From Trissonchulus latispiculum (taxonomy: Eukaryota; Nematoda; Enoplea; Enoplida; Ironidae), in the NCBI GenBank assembly GCA_030248195.1, contig JASAND010008477.1, positions 1 to 64,000 on the forward strand: a stretch of DNA of 64,000 nucleotides, given 5' to 3'. Positions within the stretch are counted from its first letter, which is position 1. Each line of letters opens with the position of its first letter. The notes beneath the pieces are model-generated. The model saw only the letters and a list, made by a program, of their open reading frames with translations. It was not told the origin of the DNA and ran no database searches. The position numbers and the translations under genes are program-made. Shown piece after piece: positions 49,054 through 57,299 of this stretch.

Positions 49054-52000
49054 CTGTAATTAGGACACTCTGAGATCTCGGGAGGGGTCCCAATTACACG
49101 TAGAAGCATCGCAGTAATATTTGGTTGTAGTGCTCAAATACATATCACCGCCCTCAGCTTTTAAATATTACCTACCCTCAGCATTGTAAGCTGAAGTCTA
49201 AATTTAAACGAAAACAAAGTACCAGTCATCTGACATAGCGTTTTATGAAACCTGTACGGCTGATGCTGCACGTCTACACTGCTGTTATAATGTTAGACAG
49301 CTCTCTCTAAGGGTTGTCTTGGTCTGCCCCTGTCATGTGTTATGTGTGTGCTAGACAGCCCTACGCAGTGGGTCAATACTGCAGGTAACACCTGAACGAG
49401 CCAAACAGTCAGATGACAAGAACCATCCCTGTCTGACTAAACCCGTAAACCCAGGACCGCAAACACATGGCGCAATATGGCCAAGACTTTTTGACTAATT
49501 TTATCTGATTTACTCTTTTGACTCCCTGGATGAAATTTTATTTCGTTAGATTCAAGGTTCTGATTCTTTAATGCGGATTAATCTAAATCTAATCAGTTTA
49601 GTCTTAAAAGAAATAGGCATATGTTAAAATGTAACTATCAAAAATAAACAATTGCTCAAGCTTATTTAAGTCCACAATGTATAATTACATTTGCACATAG
49701 CTCTATGAAAATGTGTGCATCTAGCAAGCTTCGAACAAAAGCAAACAACACAAAACCACTTCTGTGCTAGTGTCATTCACCGACCCTGCGAAGTGAAACC
49801 GGCCCAGGCCCACTATAGACCGGCCGGCCAGTCCAACTAACTGCCTTCACCGGCAGGATTGCCAGCTTGCGACAGTTTCGTCGAATTGGGGCCTTAAAAT
49901 CTTCAAAAGTATCAAATATTTCACATTTTAATTTGTACCTTTGCCTAACCAGATAATTAAGGCCGGGACCCCACTATTAACTGCTTGCTGTCAGAAAAGA
50001 TGAATGGAATTTATATGGGTCGTTTCATGCTGTTGGCTGGGAAAAATCTGATACCTTAGGGGCTGGAAAACAGGGGCTGGGTTTTACCCTTGGGGCTGGA
50101 AAATGGGGGCTGGGTTTTACCCTTGGGGCTGGAAAATGGGGGCTGGGTTTTACCCTTGGGACTCGGCTGGATTTTACCTAGGAGGGCTGGAGGCTGGAGG
50201 GCTGGGTTTTACCCATCGGGGCTGGAGGCTGGGGCTGGGGGCTGGGCTGGGTTTTATCAACACCCCATGGTTTTCAGGTATAATAAGACAAAGCTTTAAT
50301 GCCTAGCTGGAAGCTTAAGCCCGGTTCATACCTCTGTCCGTTTGTATATACGTTTCTGGTTGTCCGTTTGTCCGCTTGTCCGCTCACATACTGGTTCATA
50401 CCTTTCCGTTTGTCCGTTTGTCTGTTTCCCCGTAAGGGATATTCGTTTGCACTTGTTGTCCGTAAGCAACAAGTATGAATCATTCCATACCAGCAAACCA
50501 CACAAACGGACAGACGGACAAACGGGAACGGATAAGCGGACAAAAGGAAAGCGAGGTACTGAACTGATCTATGAGTTCAGCAAAACGGACAAACGGAGAA
50601 ACAGAAATTCGGAGAAACGGACAAACGGAAAAATGGAAAATAGGTATGAACCGGGCTTTGTCTGTATTGTACTCGACCGTATCTGTATGTTTTCGACCAG
50701 GCATGTTCAAAATAAAGTAGCTCTTCTGATTTCTCAAAATTCAAGAATCCCAGGAAGGCAAAGAATTCCCAGAACGTAACCAAATATGTATACGATAATT
50801 TGGTTTGGCCAAAAGTATATAAATATAAGAGGCATGGTAAGGAAGCCCTCCGTTATCAACTACATGCTATTCTCGATAATGACACTGGTGTTAACAATGT
50901 GTTTTATGCGTTTGAACTAAAACGAATCCAATTGGCTAATCGCTTAAAATCAGTGCATTTTGGTAGCAGTTACTAAGCTAACAATACTAAGTTGAGCCCA
51001 ACCGAGATCTCGGGGGTCACTTTGTTTGTACACATAAATTTGACACCAGGTCAGGTAGTCGATTAGACTATTAGATGCGTTTTAGTTCAAAAGCATATTC
51101 TGACAGTTATCCACGAGATTTAGACCTTCATGTGCCCCTCTTCTTGCAAGCTTAAAACACTAGGAAGGGCGGATTGTCTCACTCTTGCTATTATAAATTC
51201 TTGATTTAACTGAATCTTTATGATTTCAATTTTGAGACATTCTGAAGTGCCCGGATGCGGGTGAGCTATTCCCAACCCCCCATCTATCAGGAGCCCACTC
51301 GTACCGATTCAGTGTTGTTGTCGCATCGATGAGTTGAGCGAAAGAGCGGTTGATTGCTGTCATCGCACTGATTGATATCAAATGAGTCCAGAGCATATGC
51401 TAAGTAGAGATGCCTGAAATAGCAAAACCCATTAAAGAGACTAACACATAATACTGATCAAACCGTGTTGTTTAGGGTGGTGTCTAAAACCTGGAACAGG
51501 AACAGGAATAGAGGTCTGAAACGAGAACAGGAACAGGAATAGGAACGGTGGTCTAAAGTCAGGAACGGAACATGGGTCTAACAACCTCTTACCTCAGGAA
51601 CAGAAACAGGAACAGGATTCCTGACTCTGTTCCTGAAATTAAACCCCGTTCTTGAATCTGCTACTGAAATTAAACCCCGTTCCTGTTCCTGAAATTAGAC
51701 CCCATTCCTGTTCCTGTTTCTGTTCCTGGTTTTAGACATCACCATTGTTTAGCAAGAACCAGTATAATATTTAAAACTGCTACCGTATAGAAAATTGAAA
51801 TAATCGAATTATTGATTTTAGCTGAGTGCACAATCTTATTATTTAATGTAAGAAGAAGAAGAAGCCGCTCTGCCTCGAAACTGAGAGATGGTATCTGACA
51901 TCTCATTGGCTTCCTGCGGATTGATGAAATTTTTGATTTGCACTCCATCACCCGCGCCGCCACCCAAAAAATTCGGACCCACGACTTTCGGATTCTGGAA

Positions 52001-54588
52001 AAGACCGAAATCCACTACCATATTATGTAAACTCACTCTCTGTTTAGAGGCGGGTTCACAATCTTGATTAGCTTCCTACGGCTTCCACAAATGGAGCGGA
52101 AACAGTTTACAAAAATCAGAAGAGGAAATAAAAAGCAGAAAAGCTAAAAAGATAGGAAAAATATCCGTTAAAAACTGAAACATAGGTAGGATTGAAATAC
52201 ACCTGAATCGGTGGGGTTTTCACCAACCCGTCAAATATAGACAGATTTTTGCAGACAAGTTTTTGACGAAAGAGAAAGGGGGAGTGTTGACATTGACTTT
52301 TAGATGTAAGCTAACTTCTCCAGGAACTTCTTGTTGGGCCCAATTTGAAGCAGCTGTCAGCCAAGCTCTGTGTAGAGAGCGCTGTAATTCGTGTTCTACC
52401 TCTTCGTTTGGGTTAATTAGCCAATAATTAGGCATCGGTTTCTGATAAACAGACAGTTGGTTGAAATTAAAATTTTGAGAGGTTAAGTATCAGCTTTTAT
52501 GGCCTTTTAGGGCAAAGTTCGGTTACTACGCAATGCTAAGGAAAAGTGGTGTTTACGCTGTAGAATTAAATGAACATTTGTTGAGCATATTCAAATAATG
52601 AATCAGAAACAGTGTGCAATCCCGCCTAAAGGCGGGATAGCTGTTATTGAAAATGGGGCAAAGTGAACTGCGTTGGTTCAACATTGAAATTTCGTCATAT
52701 GCTTATCATTGCCACTAGTGAATGCTTGTGTTTTTGCGCAGGGGGTGCACTGGCAAAAGTAGTTCTTGAGTTAATTTTTCTTAATGTTGATTTTTAATAA
52801 CCAACATATATAGTATGAACTTAGTTACAAATAGTTGTTTAGCTGTCGTTTTAGAATGATACGCCCTCCGTCGACTTTCACTTTCGCTTTACAAACCGTT
52901 TGGTACAGTTTCCCCTCCGGTTGATCTTAAAAATGAGAACATATACACTATAATATGCAAATTAGGCGTCTGAACGTTCTTCAGTAATTGCTTCTGTTTC
53001 GAGATAGTCGGTGCGTCTTAGCCTAATTTCGATTCAATAGCTAGAATAAAGACTGCAACTAGTACTTCGATCAGTTGTGATTATTTTCACACTCCTAAGT
53101 CACTGAAGTTGCATCTTGCTCACGGTTAGTCTCAGTTTTCACACCAAATCTCGAAAAGTGTAAACGTGCAGGTGTTACTGGGCGAGGGCGAAGAAGGTGT
53201 GGAAGAAATGCCCATTGACTACATGATACACTAGACGGATTATTTTGTGTGAGTAAGCAGTGTCATTATTGTATTAAAATAAGCTATGGACTGTTAAACT
53301 AAATATGCTAAGATAGTTAGTTAGATACGTATGCTACTCAGAGCCAGTATCGTTGGCTTACATCTTCTTCCCAACAAACCAAACTCTGGGTTTAAAAGAT
53401 GTTAAAGTAAGGTATCTACAACCGGTTTAACCAATTCGGGTTAAAGGCATGTGCTAATAAGTTTTAGTCGACCAAACTCGGGCTCCAGTCATTACTTTTG
53501 CTCCAGGAGACAACAAACAATGCAAAATCGCCCAATGATTTTGAAATTTCCATTATTAAATTCGCATTAGATGAACAGTTCATAAAAACCAACGTCGGGA
53601 TTATGCTCCTTTTAGGGGCCTACTTGTTCAAGTTCTCAACAAGGCGAAAATAAGTAAATATAGTTTATAAATAACAGAAAATAAATAAAATATTTATGCA
53701 GCTTGCTTATTTAGAAAAGTTCAGCTCTGCTCAATTTTTAGGTCTGTTTATAGATAGTTAAAACGGCAGAGTCAAACTGATTTCACCCATTTAGTCCATG
53801 AACTGAAATAAAGTCAACAGTCAACATAAAACAAAATTTAACATAAAATTCAACAAAACTGTTTAGGTAAAACCCAACCCTGCTCACGAAAACAATTTCA
53901 CTATTTCTTTAGCAAACTGTCAGAAAACGTGCAAAGAAATCTCGAGACGTATTTGTGCATTATTTGTGTGCATTATTTGTGCACAACTTTGTGCACAAAT
54001 TCCGTACCGTTTGGCCTGAAAGGAGATCGGCGTGTACACAATCCACATGAGAATGCCTTCGGATGAGCAAGAGTGTGAGAGGACGATGGCCATTTCCTCC
54101 AGCTCTGTTTCCACCGACAAAAAGTCGTGCAGGGCCGTGGCCCGGTCCCAGTCCGACCCGTAGGCGCACCGGCCGTGCTCGGAATTCGGTTCACGGAAAC
54201 AGGAAAAGTTGTGCAGACCGCCGGATTGCAGAAATCCGGACATTAGGAGGTCCGGATCCCGGAAAAATAGACTGGATAGGAGGACAAGAGTAGCATTGAT
54301 GACTTCCTGACTGAAGCCAAGGTAGACCATCTGGTCAAATAGGCTTGGCAGGGTTGCATGCAACCGGCCGTGTTGGGATTCGAACATTTTGAGCAACGTT
54401 AAATAGAAGGTCCGGTCCAGACCCACCGCCTGACGACAGGGCAGAGGCGGACTATTGGACAGAAGTCTGGATACGCCCCCTCGACCCTGTAGAACCAGGG
54501 CGCCCCCTGAATAGGAATAGGCCCTGGAAATGGGGGGCGCGGCCAGATACAGCATTTTGACCAGAATAAAGTTAAAGCTTAACAGCAT
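38437..54588 (-). CDS. GPR158-like: GPR158/GPR179-like family C receptor (multi-exon gene)
   Basis: Orphan/metabotropic-glycine-type family C GPCR of the plasma membrane; the vertebrate relative GPR158 binds glycine through a cache domain and works with RGS7-Gbeta5. Exons in order: signal peptide and cache-like region (54008-54588), 51873-52037, Cys-rich linker start (51305-51413), Cys-rich end plus TM1 (44324-44581), TM2 (42735-42803), TM3 (42027-42136), TM4 (41075-41328), TM5-6 (40450-40582), TM6-7 (40116-40215), post-TM7 (39730-39906), helix (39153-39337), C-terminus (38437-38632). Hallmarks: FDINQC with a Cys pair; PWFRAFGF...YGAIILKIYR; SPELLVLLTFSH; and DPDDIR/AELKRVYAQLQMY...NNPH, the helix that in GPR158 carries the coiled coil near RGS7. 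Phases agree at every junction from TM1 to the stop. Total is about 780 residues with a short tail, lacking the long repeats of vertebrate GPR158. Weak point: the junction 51873/51413. Confidence 0.85.
38781..38852 (+). repeat. tRNA-like SINE head (anticodon-loop GTC)
   Basis: GCCTCGGTAGCTCAGTTGG forms the A box and D arm. The anticodon stem TCGGA/TCCGG encloses a loop with GTC. The B box is GGTTCGAATC. Acceptor and T stems have mismatches. It is followed by AATTTTTCGGGTAGC...GGTGACA, also seen after the head at 45590, so this is a SINE family rather than a lone tRNA gene. Confidence 0.65.
39153..39337 (-). CDS. GPR158-like: Receptor exon: conserved post-TM7 helix
   Basis: Acceptor gtgtttcag, donor AA|gtcagt. 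Reads AELKRVYAQLQMYSVKQIY then NNPHISKRKGGKK and RRLSMPYYFGKGHKETLK. The first part matches the highly conserved GPR158/179 segment (ELKKLYAQLEIY...NNPHL), a coiled-coil helix. The basic part after it is a likely membrane- or RGS-facing region. Phase 0 in, phase 2 out. Confidence 0.88.
39730..39906 (-). CDS. GPR158-like: Receptor exon after TM7
   Basis: 177 bases, phase 0 to phase 0. Acceptor ttctctag, donor AGA|gtcagt. Begins FLHGGTG, continuing the end of TM7 (LAPK/FLHG, like IPKF in GPR158), then a Ser/Thr-rich loop and LAKLRDGLANGTIDLAQ, ending MDPDDIR, the counterpart of LDPEDIR. Confidence 0.87.
40070..40104 (+). repeat. Dispersed 31-bp motif (variant) in intron
   Basis: TGTCATGCTACTCTTATC followed by TTATGTACTCTTGAC; variant of 22633. 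It lies directly beside the receptor exon ending at 40116. Confidence 0.6.
40116..40215 (-). CDS. GPR158-like: Receptor exon: end of TM6 and TM7
   Basis: Acceptor ggttcag, donor AAG|gtcaga. Read one base in: LWWNLSPELLVLLTFSHLH then ITVSPSIVLVLAPK. This is the TM7 region; GPR158 has a similar LYFAHTHLTVTVT...LIPK. The other frames hit stops. Confidence 0.85.
40450..40582 (-). CDS. GPR158-like: Receptor exon: TM5 and TM6 start
   Basis: Acceptor ttgttttag, donor AG|gtgctg. Enters with T|AC (Tyr) and leaves in phase 2, both matching the neighbours. EVLLIMYGMYMCYKAR is TM5 (compare EFLFLLWGVYLCYAVR). After a short loop, FSASLCLEAFGTLAHNL is a weak TM6. An alternative frame in the second half is also open but does not fit the splice phases. 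Confidence 0.75.
41075..41328 (-). CDS. GPR158-like: Receptor exon: TM4 and loop
   Basis: Acceptor atgttttag, donor T|gtaagt. NLVEYRVRRAHHVQIKEKD (loop), then LLKILALLLLFTLVGLFAF (TM4), an extracellular loop with an NRT glycosylation site, and YYYQICRTTWW. The Cys is the family C loop Cys that pairs with the top of TM3. Confidence 0.88.
42027..42136 (-). CDS. GPR158-like: Receptor exon: TM3
   Basis: Acceptor ttttttcag, donor AG|gtacaa. VMLEFSTPNRFVCCLIPWFR then AFGFTAFYGAIILKIYR. The C..(P/R)WxRxxGF...YGxxxLKxxR pattern is the family C TM3 signature. Confidence 0.92.
42285..42346 (-). repeat. tRNA-like SINE fragment
   Basis: The minus strand has GGCTGCCTAGTACG and the B-box-like GCGGGTTCGACGCG. 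Too degenerate for a working tRNA. Confidence 0.4.
42735..42803 (-). CDS. GPR158-like: Receptor exon: TM2
   Basis: 69 bases, phase 0 at both ends, acceptor atttcag, donor ATT|gtaagc. DLGSRGWALIEIMLFGAMLL then YSI. It matches the GPR158 TM2 style (S.LILLETILFGSLLLY). Confidence 0.88.
42972..44114. mobile_element. hAT-like element with GTCCCGC iterons, 8-bp TSD
   Basis: CAGAGATGGACGCGGGACG at the left and its inverse at the right, flanked by exact ATCTGCCT (42964-42971, 44115-44122). Both ends repeat GTCCCGC/GCGGGAC many times. The 1.1-kb interior is A/T-rich with no transposase. It sits in the intron between TM1 and TM2. Confidence 0.85.
44324..44581 (-). CDS. GPR158-like: Receptor exon: Cys-rich linker end and TM1
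   Basis: 258 bases, phase 0 to phase 0; acceptor tgtgtttag, donor CAG|gtgaaa. CIPIADGGFRLNAYSCCC parallels the GPR158 ...CMPIKGLGFVLGAYECIC EGF-like piece. Then WTC...SGCPLIKP, and VLLVINITFTFCSLIAIFVV is TM1, ending TSQRKSQ. Confidence 0.88.
45363..45440 (-). repeat. tRNA-like SINE head
   Basis: The minus strand has TGGCTTCATTGGTAGGGCG (A box) and a Cys-arm-like stem, with a worn B box (GTTGTATCTCC). In the receptor intron. Confidence 0.5.
45590..45662 (+). repeat. tRNA-like SINE head (anticodon-loop AGA)
   Basis: D arm GCTC/GAGC, anticodon stem TTGGC/GCCAA and T arm GTGGG/CCCAC are all perfect, but the acceptor stem does not pair. It is followed by the SINE body AATTTTTCTGGTCGGG...TAGTGACA, as at 38781. 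Confidence 0.68.
45979..46270 (+). repeat. SINE with tRNA head and V-type body
   Basis: The head holds GGTTCGAGGTTCGATTC. The body TTCTTGAGTAAG...TTCACTGCTCC resembles the (C)CTTGAGCAAGGCAC...TTGCTCC core shared by V-SINE-type families, then GGATAAACCGG and further unrecognised sequence. Length is about 290 bp. Confidence 0.5.
47245..47460 (+). repeat. (GA)n-rich purine tracts
   Basis: GAGAGAGAGAGAGAGA at about 47257-47273 and AGAGAGAGAGAGA at about 47430-47449, in purine-rich DNA. No gene was seen in 46560-48300. Confidence 0.8.
47639..47669 (-). repeat. Dispersed 31-bp motif (exact copy)
   Basis: The minus strand is identical over 31 bases to 22633-22663. Confidence 0.75.
48324..48722. 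mobile_element. Long-TIR MITE, second copy
   Basis: About 399 bp, starts GGATCTCTTTAACTTTATCC with long inverted arms that match the 25865-26260 element at roughly 80-85 percent by eye. Flanks share only CAAAT, so the target duplication is decayed or has other boundaries. Confidence 0.78.
48990..49052. repeat. (TA)n microsatellite
   Basis: About 60 bp of TA alternation, preceded by shorter TATA runs. Confidence 0.9.
49230..49495 (+). repeat. Dispersed repeat, copy 2
   Basis: CTGACATAGCGTTTTATGAA to GGCCAAGACTTTTTGAC; inverted relative of 35231-35500. Confidence 0.72.
50012..50260 (+). repeat. GGGCTGGxTTTTACC minisatellite, copy 2
   Basis: Several near-identical units of about 37 bp (GGCTGGAAAATGGGGGCTGG, then GTTTTACCCTTGG), then degenerate ones. 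Starts like 35021. Confidence 0.8.
50318..50656. mobile_element. Fold-back element with GTCCGTTT iterons
   Basis: AAGCCCGGTTCATACCT at the left is the exact inverse of the right end. Both arms are arrays of GTCCGTTT/AAACGGAC words. 339 bp, in the large receptor intron. Confidence 0.8.
51305..51413 (-). CDS. GPR158-like: Receptor exon: cache end and first Cys pair
   Basis: Acceptor ctatttcag, donor TCG|gtacga. HLYLAYALDSFDINQC then ...STHRCDNNTES. It aligns without gaps to GPR158 ...LQKVDIDQC...GTHKCHLNNSE. Needs one base from the previous exon and ends in phase 0, fitting CIPIADGG downstream. Confidence 0.85.
51476..51744. mobile_element. hAT-like MITE with GGAACA iterons, 8-bp TSD
   Basis: 269 bp, exact TTGTTTAG duplication (51468-51475, 51745-51752). 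GGTGGTGTCTAAAACC at the left is inverted at the right (one mismatch). Arms are arrays of GGAACAGGAACA and its complement. Confidence 0.85.
51873..52037 (-). CDS. GPR158-like: Receptor exon: cache C-terminal part (boundaries uncertain)
   Basis: Reads VSLHNMVVDFGLFQNPK...QEANEMSDTISQFRG. The FRG matches the conserved EFRG that precedes the next exon in GPR158. The acceptor cagag| joins the previous exon in phase (AKR/VSLHN). The 3' edge is the problem: after TTT CGA GG the next bases are CAGAGC, not GT. A weak GT donor lies eight bases earlier and would drop FRG. Beyond this point the frame runs RAASSSSYIK to a stop. Confidence 0.55.
52222..52441 (-). other. Candidate exon of unknown use
   Basis: After a good acceptor (ctgtttatcag) a 72-codon frame reads MPNYWLINPNEEVEHELQRS, then HRAWLTAASNWAQQEVPGE and later FSFVKN. 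It looks protein-like, but its phase fits neither neighbouring receptor exon directly. It could be an alternative receptor exon or a remnant of another gene. No family was recognised. Confidence 0.3.
52445..54000. other. First receptor intron
   Basis: A/T-rich; no further exon or repeat recognised by eye. Confidence 0.4.
54008..54588 (-). CDS. GPR158-like: Receptor first coding exon: signal peptide and cache-like region
   Basis: The ATG at 54588 (A at -3) opens MLLSFNFILVKMLYLAA...ISRA, a signal peptide of about 23 residues. Mature sequence: LDRTFYLTLLKMFESQHGRL, FDQMVYLGFSQEVINATLVL, then LSVETELEEMAIVLSHSCSS and ILMWIVYTPISFQAKR. Overall spacing follows the GPR158 ectodomain (NFLN...; an NAT glycosylation site; acidic helix; W(L/I)VT). 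Similarity is weak, as expected for this fast-evolving part. Donor CG|gtacgg, phase 2. Confidence 0.72.
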
Positions 54589-54659
54589 GATGGTGACACA
54601 GTCGCAGTAGAATGCAATAAGCACAGCAGGCTAGGTATCACATTTGGATGGTGCATAAT

Positions 54660-56110
54660 GGCAAAAGTCTGAAATAAATGATAGAATTGATTAAAAAGCC
54701 TGAATTTTCTTGATACCATTCAGAGTTCAAGTTTTTGTTTTCGCTTGCCGAAACCTGCCGTTAAAACTTCGGAGACTTAAGCCACCTTAGGGTTTGGAGC
54801 TGGCGAGACCGAGATTTGTTTTCACATAGCTGGCGATGGACAAATTGCATTCTTGGGAAATGTTTTGGGTGTATTTGTGAAGATAATTATTTGGTGTCGG
54901 TTCTATAACCGTCCAATCAACTGATCTTTAGCGAAATCACTACTGAATTGATATTAATCCGAACTGGTGTAACTGGCTTGCTGAAAAGATTCCCGAATTC
55001 GCCGAACGAAATTTGAGCAGTTGGAAAGAAAGCATTCGCTATATTATGTAGTGTCTTGAATGGAATCGCAAAAAATTTGCAGTTCAGAAATAAGATATGA
55101 TCTTGAAATTAATTATGAGCATAGACATTAAAGTTGAGGTTTGATTGAATACTATACACATAATGTACTTTATTAGGAAATATCACCTCCCATATTCAGT
55201 GATGCTTAATCCAAACTAAGCCAAAGCGGTGCAAAATTTGTGCTCCTAGAAGGGGTACAAAATTTGGACATAAAGGGTAGAAATCTAGCCATACAACTAA
55301 CAATGGGATCAAAATATTCGTTAAAAATATCCATACTGTTAAAAAGTTGTGTAAATTAAAGAAATCGCTGTTTTTTGTTATAAAATTGCAAAATTGAGTG
55401 ATATTGGCTGATTCTATGAGTCAGGTTTGACCTCGGATGGAACACTGATCCAAGTAAAGGGATAAAAGAAAGCTGCTTAATGGGATTTGGAAAGCGTGCT
55501 ACAATGCTATAAATTTTTGAAATAGGATCGAATGTAAAAGAAACTGTCATTCCTGATTAGTACTAACTTTTATCCGTTGAACTTTCGGGTTTACCTTAGG
55601 AGTCAGAAACTTGAGGATATAATTTTGAAATAAAAATGCTAATGAAAAATTATTTAGGGAGTGGTTGCTTCGGCTTTCGTCAGAGCACAGTAGGTTTATA
55701 ACTGAGGTTTCTGAGCCTCTGGCCAAGAAAAATTAGCTGTGTAACAATTTTATGACATTATAGCAATAGCGCAAAATGACTAGTCAATCAGTATATTAGA
55801 GCTCTCTGATTCTTGCATTTCTATTCATGCTGATCTAATAAACCTTTGAGCGGAATTTAAATTTAGCTTAGCCAAAACCTTTGTCTACAGTCCGTCAAAC
55901 AACTTTATCCTTTAATGCCTCAAGAATTACCTCAAGACTATTAAAGGTTGAAAATGACCGGTTTTACATTTTCATTCGTTTTTCACTGAGAGCACCTAGA
56001 AAGACGGGACTACCACCAATCAAAAGCAAAATTAATTTCTTTACATATTTGAATACAGCGTTAAAGGGTCTCCGATACATTTCTGCTATAACTTTCATTG
56101 CAAAAAATCA
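54660..56110. other. Region 5' of the receptor gene
   Basis: A/T-rich; presumed promoter side of the receptor. No further exon, RNA gene or repeat recognised. Confidence 0.4.
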
Positions 56111-56114
56111 ACTA

Positions 56115-57297
56115 GTACGACCAAAAAATGTGTGTACAAACTTCGACCGTTTGTAGCAGATTAACCTTTGGAGTAAACCCCAACAATGTATATATTTTTA
56201 GAATCCTCAGGTACTCGAGATTTCGAAAATCCGGAAAATTCCGGAATTCCGGGTTTCATTCACGGAAAATCTAAAATGTTTAGTTTTTCGCCAAATTTTT
56301 ATCGCAATCAAAATTTCGTTTTGACGATCGAATAGAGCTGGTCCCGCTGCATATTTTTGCTCTTACAAGTTTTTCACGAAAATGCACCCAGTTTCCGGAA
56401 TTCCGGGTTTTCAAAATTTCCGGATTTTAAAAATTTTCTCCAATACCCACAAGATGGGTATCGTTCGAAAGCTCTTTTCGAGCTGAACAACTTTTGTAAT
56501 AGAATGAACTCTTGAAAATGCCCACATTTCCCGGAATTCGAGAAAACAGGATTTTCCGGGATTTTCCGGATTTTAAAAAGTTTCTCCAATACCCCACAAT
56601 ATGGGTATCATTCGAAAGCTCTTGATGAGCTGAACAAATCTTCTGATAGAACCAGTATCTGAAAATGCACCAAATTCCCGAAATTCACGAATTCCGGATT
56701 TCACTCTAGCTTAGAAGGTTTTAGCGAATTCCGAGAACTGGGCTCATTTCTGCGAGTTGCTTCTATTACAAGATTTGTTCAACTCATCAAGAGCTTTCGA
56801 ATGATACCCATATTGTAGGGTATTGGAGAAAATTTTTAAAATCCGGAAAATCCCGGAAAATTCTGTTTTCTCGAATTCCGGGAAATGTGTGCATTTTCAA
56901 GGGTTCATTCTATTACAAAAGTTGTTCAGCTCGATAAGGGCTTTCGAATGATACCCATCTTGTGGGTGTTGGAGAAAATTTTTAAAATCCGGAAATTTTG
57001 AAAACCCGGAATTCCGGAAACTGGGTGCATTTTCGTGAAAAACTTGTAAGAGCAAAAATATGCAGCGGGACCAGCTCTATTCAATCGTGAAAACAAAATT
57101 TTGATTGCGATAAAAATTTAGCGAAAAACTAAAAATTTTAGATTTTCCGTGAATGAAACCCGGAATTCCGGAAATTCCAGGATTTTCGAAATCTCGAGTA
57201 CCTGAGGATTCTAAAAATATATACATTGTTGGGGTTTACTCCAAAGGTTAATCTGCTGCAAACGGTCGAAGTTTGTACACACATTTTTTGGTCGTAC
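56115..57297. mobile_element. 1.18-kb near-palindromic fold-back, TA flanks
   Basis: GTACGACCAAAAAATGTG at the left pairs with the right end; TA on both sides (56113-56114, 57298-57299) is compatible with a TA target duplication. The arms are about 570 bp each and near-identical. Each arm holds two tandem units of TTCCGGAATTCCGG... followed by GATGGGTATCGTTCGAAAGC-like sequence. No ORF. Confidence 0.85.
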
Positions 57298-57299
57298 TA

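Noticed and set aside
50342..50779. 145-residue ORF with repeated RTNGQTDKR-like text
   Set aside because: Produced by the GTCCGTTT iterons of the fold-back element.
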